A stretch of 61,523 nucleotides of DNA from assembly GCA_014859895.1 (NCBI GenBank), contig JACZKS010000179.1:1-61523 (forward strand). Reading direction: 5' to 3'. The notes beneath the pieces were generated by a model. That model was given only the letters and a program-made list of their open reading frames with translations. It was not told the origin of the DNA and made no database searches. The first letter of the stretch is position 1, and each line of letters opens with the position of its first letter. The stretch comes from Rhodospirillales bacterium. Lineage in GTDB: Bacteria > Pseudomonadota > Alphaproteobacteria > Rhodospirillales > Shumkoniaceae. The position numbers and the translations under genes were made by a program. Positions 60,158-61,523 of the stretch are shown here, piece after piece.

Positions 60158-61267
60158 CTAGACCCGGGTCGGCATCACGATGTGAAGGCCGCGTGGATCG
60201 GTGGGGTTGGTGAAGACGCCGGGACACATCGGGTCGACGATGCGCAGCGAGCAGGTCTCGCCGCCGGCATGCTCCAGCGCCGCGATGAAGTAGGCGGCAT
60301 TGAAGCCGATGGTGACCGGGGCCCCGGTGAGGCTGATCTCGACCTCCTCCTCGCCCTCGCCGGTCTCGCCCCTGGCTTTCAGCGTCATGGCGCCGTCGGC
60401 GATCTCGCAGGCGAGGCTGCGCGAGCGGGTCTTCTCTTCGGCGTGGGCCATCAGGCTGACCCGTTTCAGGGCCGCGGTGACGGCCTTGACTTCCATCACC
60501 ACTTCGATCGGGCCTTCCTTGGGGATGACGCGCGGATAGTCGGGGAACTGGCCGTCGATCAGCTTGCAATGCCAGACCGCGTCGCCGACCGTGAAGCGCA
60601 TGGCGCGGTCGGTGACCTCGATCCCGACGTTGCCCTTCTCCGGCAGGTGCTTCAACAGCAGGTCCATGGCGGGTGACGGCAGGATGGCGCCCGGCATGCA
60701 CTCGGCGCCGTCGGGGGTCGGGATCGACGCCAGCGCGAGGCAATGGGCGTTGGTGGCGCACGCCTTGAGCTCCCCCTTGTCGACATGGAGATAGACGCCG
60801 CAGAGGTAATAGCGGGTCTCCTCGGTCGACACCGCGTAGCGCACGGCGCGCAACAGGTGGCGCAGGGCGGGGATATCGAGTGCGAAGGTGGTGGCGTTGC
60901 CCATGGGGGCGAACACCGGGAATTCGTCGGGGGAGAGCGTGTCGAAGGTGAAGCGCGAGCGGCCGGAACGCAGCGTCAGGCGCTCGCCTTCCGGCATATC
61001 GAGCTCGACCTGCGAGCCGCCCGGCAGCGCCCGCACGATCTGGTCCAGCCGGTCGGCCTCGACGCAGGTGATGCCCGGGCGGCTAACCTCGGCAATGGCG
61101 CGATCGGAGACCATGCGGTCGCCATCGGTAGCCTCGGCGGCGAGGCCGTCGGCGTCCGCCGTCAACTTGACGGCGCCCCAGACCGGGATGGTCGAGTTGC
61201 GCGCCGCGCCGGGCACGACGCGGGACAGCAGGGCGGCGAACGCCGTTCGTTCGATGACGAGCTTCAT
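60158..61267 (-). CDS. dnaN: DNA polymerase III beta subunit (sliding clamp), element-encoded
   Basis: 369 residues, full-length clamp with three repeated domains: MKLVIERTAFAALLSRVVPG, ATNAHCLALASIPTPDGAEC in the middle, and VTIGFNAAYFIAALEHAGGE with a C-terminal IVMPTRV in place of the usual V-M-P-M/L-R-L. Chromosomal clamps do not lie in such a phage gene string, so this is an element copy that would recruit the host polymerase or its own partners. It overlaps the last, partial gene by ATGA. Confidence 0.92.
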   Translation of the reverse strand: MKLVIERTAFAALLSRVVPGAARNSTIPVWGAVKLTADADGLAAEATDGDRMVSDRAIAEVSRPGITCVEADRLDQIVRALPGGSQVELDMPEGERLTLRSGRSRFTFDTLSPDEFPVFAPMGNATTFALDIPALRHLLRAVRYAVSTEETRYYLCGVYLHVDKGELKACATNAHCLALASIPTPDGAECMPGAILPSPAMDLLLKHLPEKGNVGIEVTDRAMRFTVGDAVWHCKLIDGQFPDYPRVIPKEGPIEVVMEVKAVTAALKRVSLMAHAEEKTRSRSLACEIADGAMTLKARGETGEGEEEVEISLTGAPVTIGFNAAYFIAALEHAGGETCSLRIVDPMCPGVFTNPTDPRGLHIVMPTRV

Positions 61268-61523
61268 GCGGAGGGCTCCGGGGCGAGGCGGATGGTGACG
61301 GGGGCCCCGGCGCCGCCGCCGATACGGTGATCTCGGCCGGCGGCGAGGTCGGCTATGAGGCTGGCGAATTCCGCCTGGGTGAAGCCGTCGACGTTGGCGG
61401 CGCGGAAGTCTTCGAGGGTGCCGGCCCAATCGGGCGCGGCGTCCGGCGCCACGTCGTGGCCGGAGAAGGTGGCGATCCGCGTGGCGCAGGGAAGGGCGTT
61501 GGGCGGCGGCGGCGCGTCAAGGT
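61264..61523 (-). CDS. Partial gene running off the right edge
   Basis: The last ~85 codons (ending APVTIRLAPEPSA) are visible and the open frame continues past the window end. The composition is acidic and helical (WAGTLEDFRAANVDGFTQAE), no family recognised. It overlaps the clamp gene by ATGA. An internal GTG at 61452 is a possible but unsupported start. Confidence 0.55.
   Translation of the reverse strand, partial: LDAPPPPNALPCATRIATFSGHDVAPDAAPDWAGTLEDFRAANVDGFTQAEFASLIADLAAGRDHRIGGGAGAPVTIRLAPEPSA

Larger units (their letters stand above)
49189..61523. mobile_element. Integrated element, probably a prophage, carrying a DGR (left end in window, right end beyond)
   Basis: All genes from 49,189 to the right edge read on the minus strand, are short and tightly packed, and are largely of phage type: serine recombinase, DUF7693, DGR, MazG-like, PD-(D/E)XK-like, ParB-like, zinc finger, HD nucleotidase and sliding clamp. 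The left end abuts tRNA-Met. No structural virion genes are visible, so an integrative plasmid-like element is not excluded. Confidence 0.8.

Noticed and set aside
1-61523. CRISPR array
   Set aside because: No regularly spaced direct repeats were seen; the only repeats found are TR/VR and the MITE-like arms.

Overview
The window is about 61.5 kb of high-GC DNA from an alphaproteobacterium, most likely a Rhodospirillales relative. Clues are the gene order dsbA-like/smc next to DUF721 and mutY, a DUF2336 protein, a TAXI-type TRAP transporter, a separate acrylyl-CoA reductase, and an elongator tRNA-Met of alphaproteobacterial type. Positions 1 to about 49,150 are ordinary chromosome with short operons on both strands. 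From 49,189 to the right edge lies an integrated mobile element, most likely a prophage, whose genes all read leftward (minus strand).

Chromosomal part: smc (partial), a DsbA-family oxidoreductase, DUF721, mutY and apt (1-4.8 kb); a TAXI-TRAP uptake operon with a universal stress protein (5.2-9.2 kb); a cytochrome c, a DUF2336 protein and an orphan DctP-type binding protein (9.2-12.2 kb); tRNA-Pro, a polyprenyl diphosphate synthase, a DUF2007 protein and a methyltransferase; an ExoL-like glycosyltransferase; an S49 peptidase; glyQ-glyS-ppdK (17.5-23.2 kb); an arsenic cluster arsM/arsR/arsC (23.2-25.2 kb); a glycosyltransferase-asparagine synthetase pair (28.0-30.8 kb); an M20 peptidase followed by a small MITE-like inverted-repeat element; an aldo/keto reductase, msrB and pyrC; a more AT-rich two-gene cassette that may be an effector and its periplasmic partner (35.8-36.9 kb); an amino-acid ABC transporter without an ATPase gene; nnrS; and a metal locus with mntR, a candidate MntR box, a two-domain multicopper oxidase and a ZIP transporter (42.1-45.0 kb).

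Mobile element: a large serine recombinase lies against the 3' half of tRNA-Met, which is the probable attachment site, and its last codons are read from the tRNA gene. Further right are a DnaK-suppressor-type zinc finger protein, a ParB-like protein, an HD nucleotidase, a PD-(D/E)XK-like protein, a MazG-like protein and an element-encoded sliding clamp. Many are joined by 4-nt ATGA overlaps, so the block is probably one long operon. No capsid or tail genes are visible; they may lie beyond the right edge.

The main finding is a complete diversity-generating retroelement (DGR) inside this element at 52.2-55.2 kb. It has a DGR-type reverse transcriptase, an Avd accessory protein, a template repeat (TR) directly at the RT start, and two tandem DUF1566 target genes, each ending in a variable repeat (VR). 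By hand alignment, VR1 differs from TR at 8 positions and VR2 at 7. All 15 are TR adenines on the coding strand, which is the signature of adenine-directed mutagenic retrohoming. About 25 bp beyond each VR is a 9-10 bp GC stem with a 4-nt loop; the TR has none. Unusual details are an in-frame ORF through the TR that overlaps the RT start by ATGA, and a probable HhH-GPD (DNA glycosylase-like) gene overlapping the end of the RT gene.
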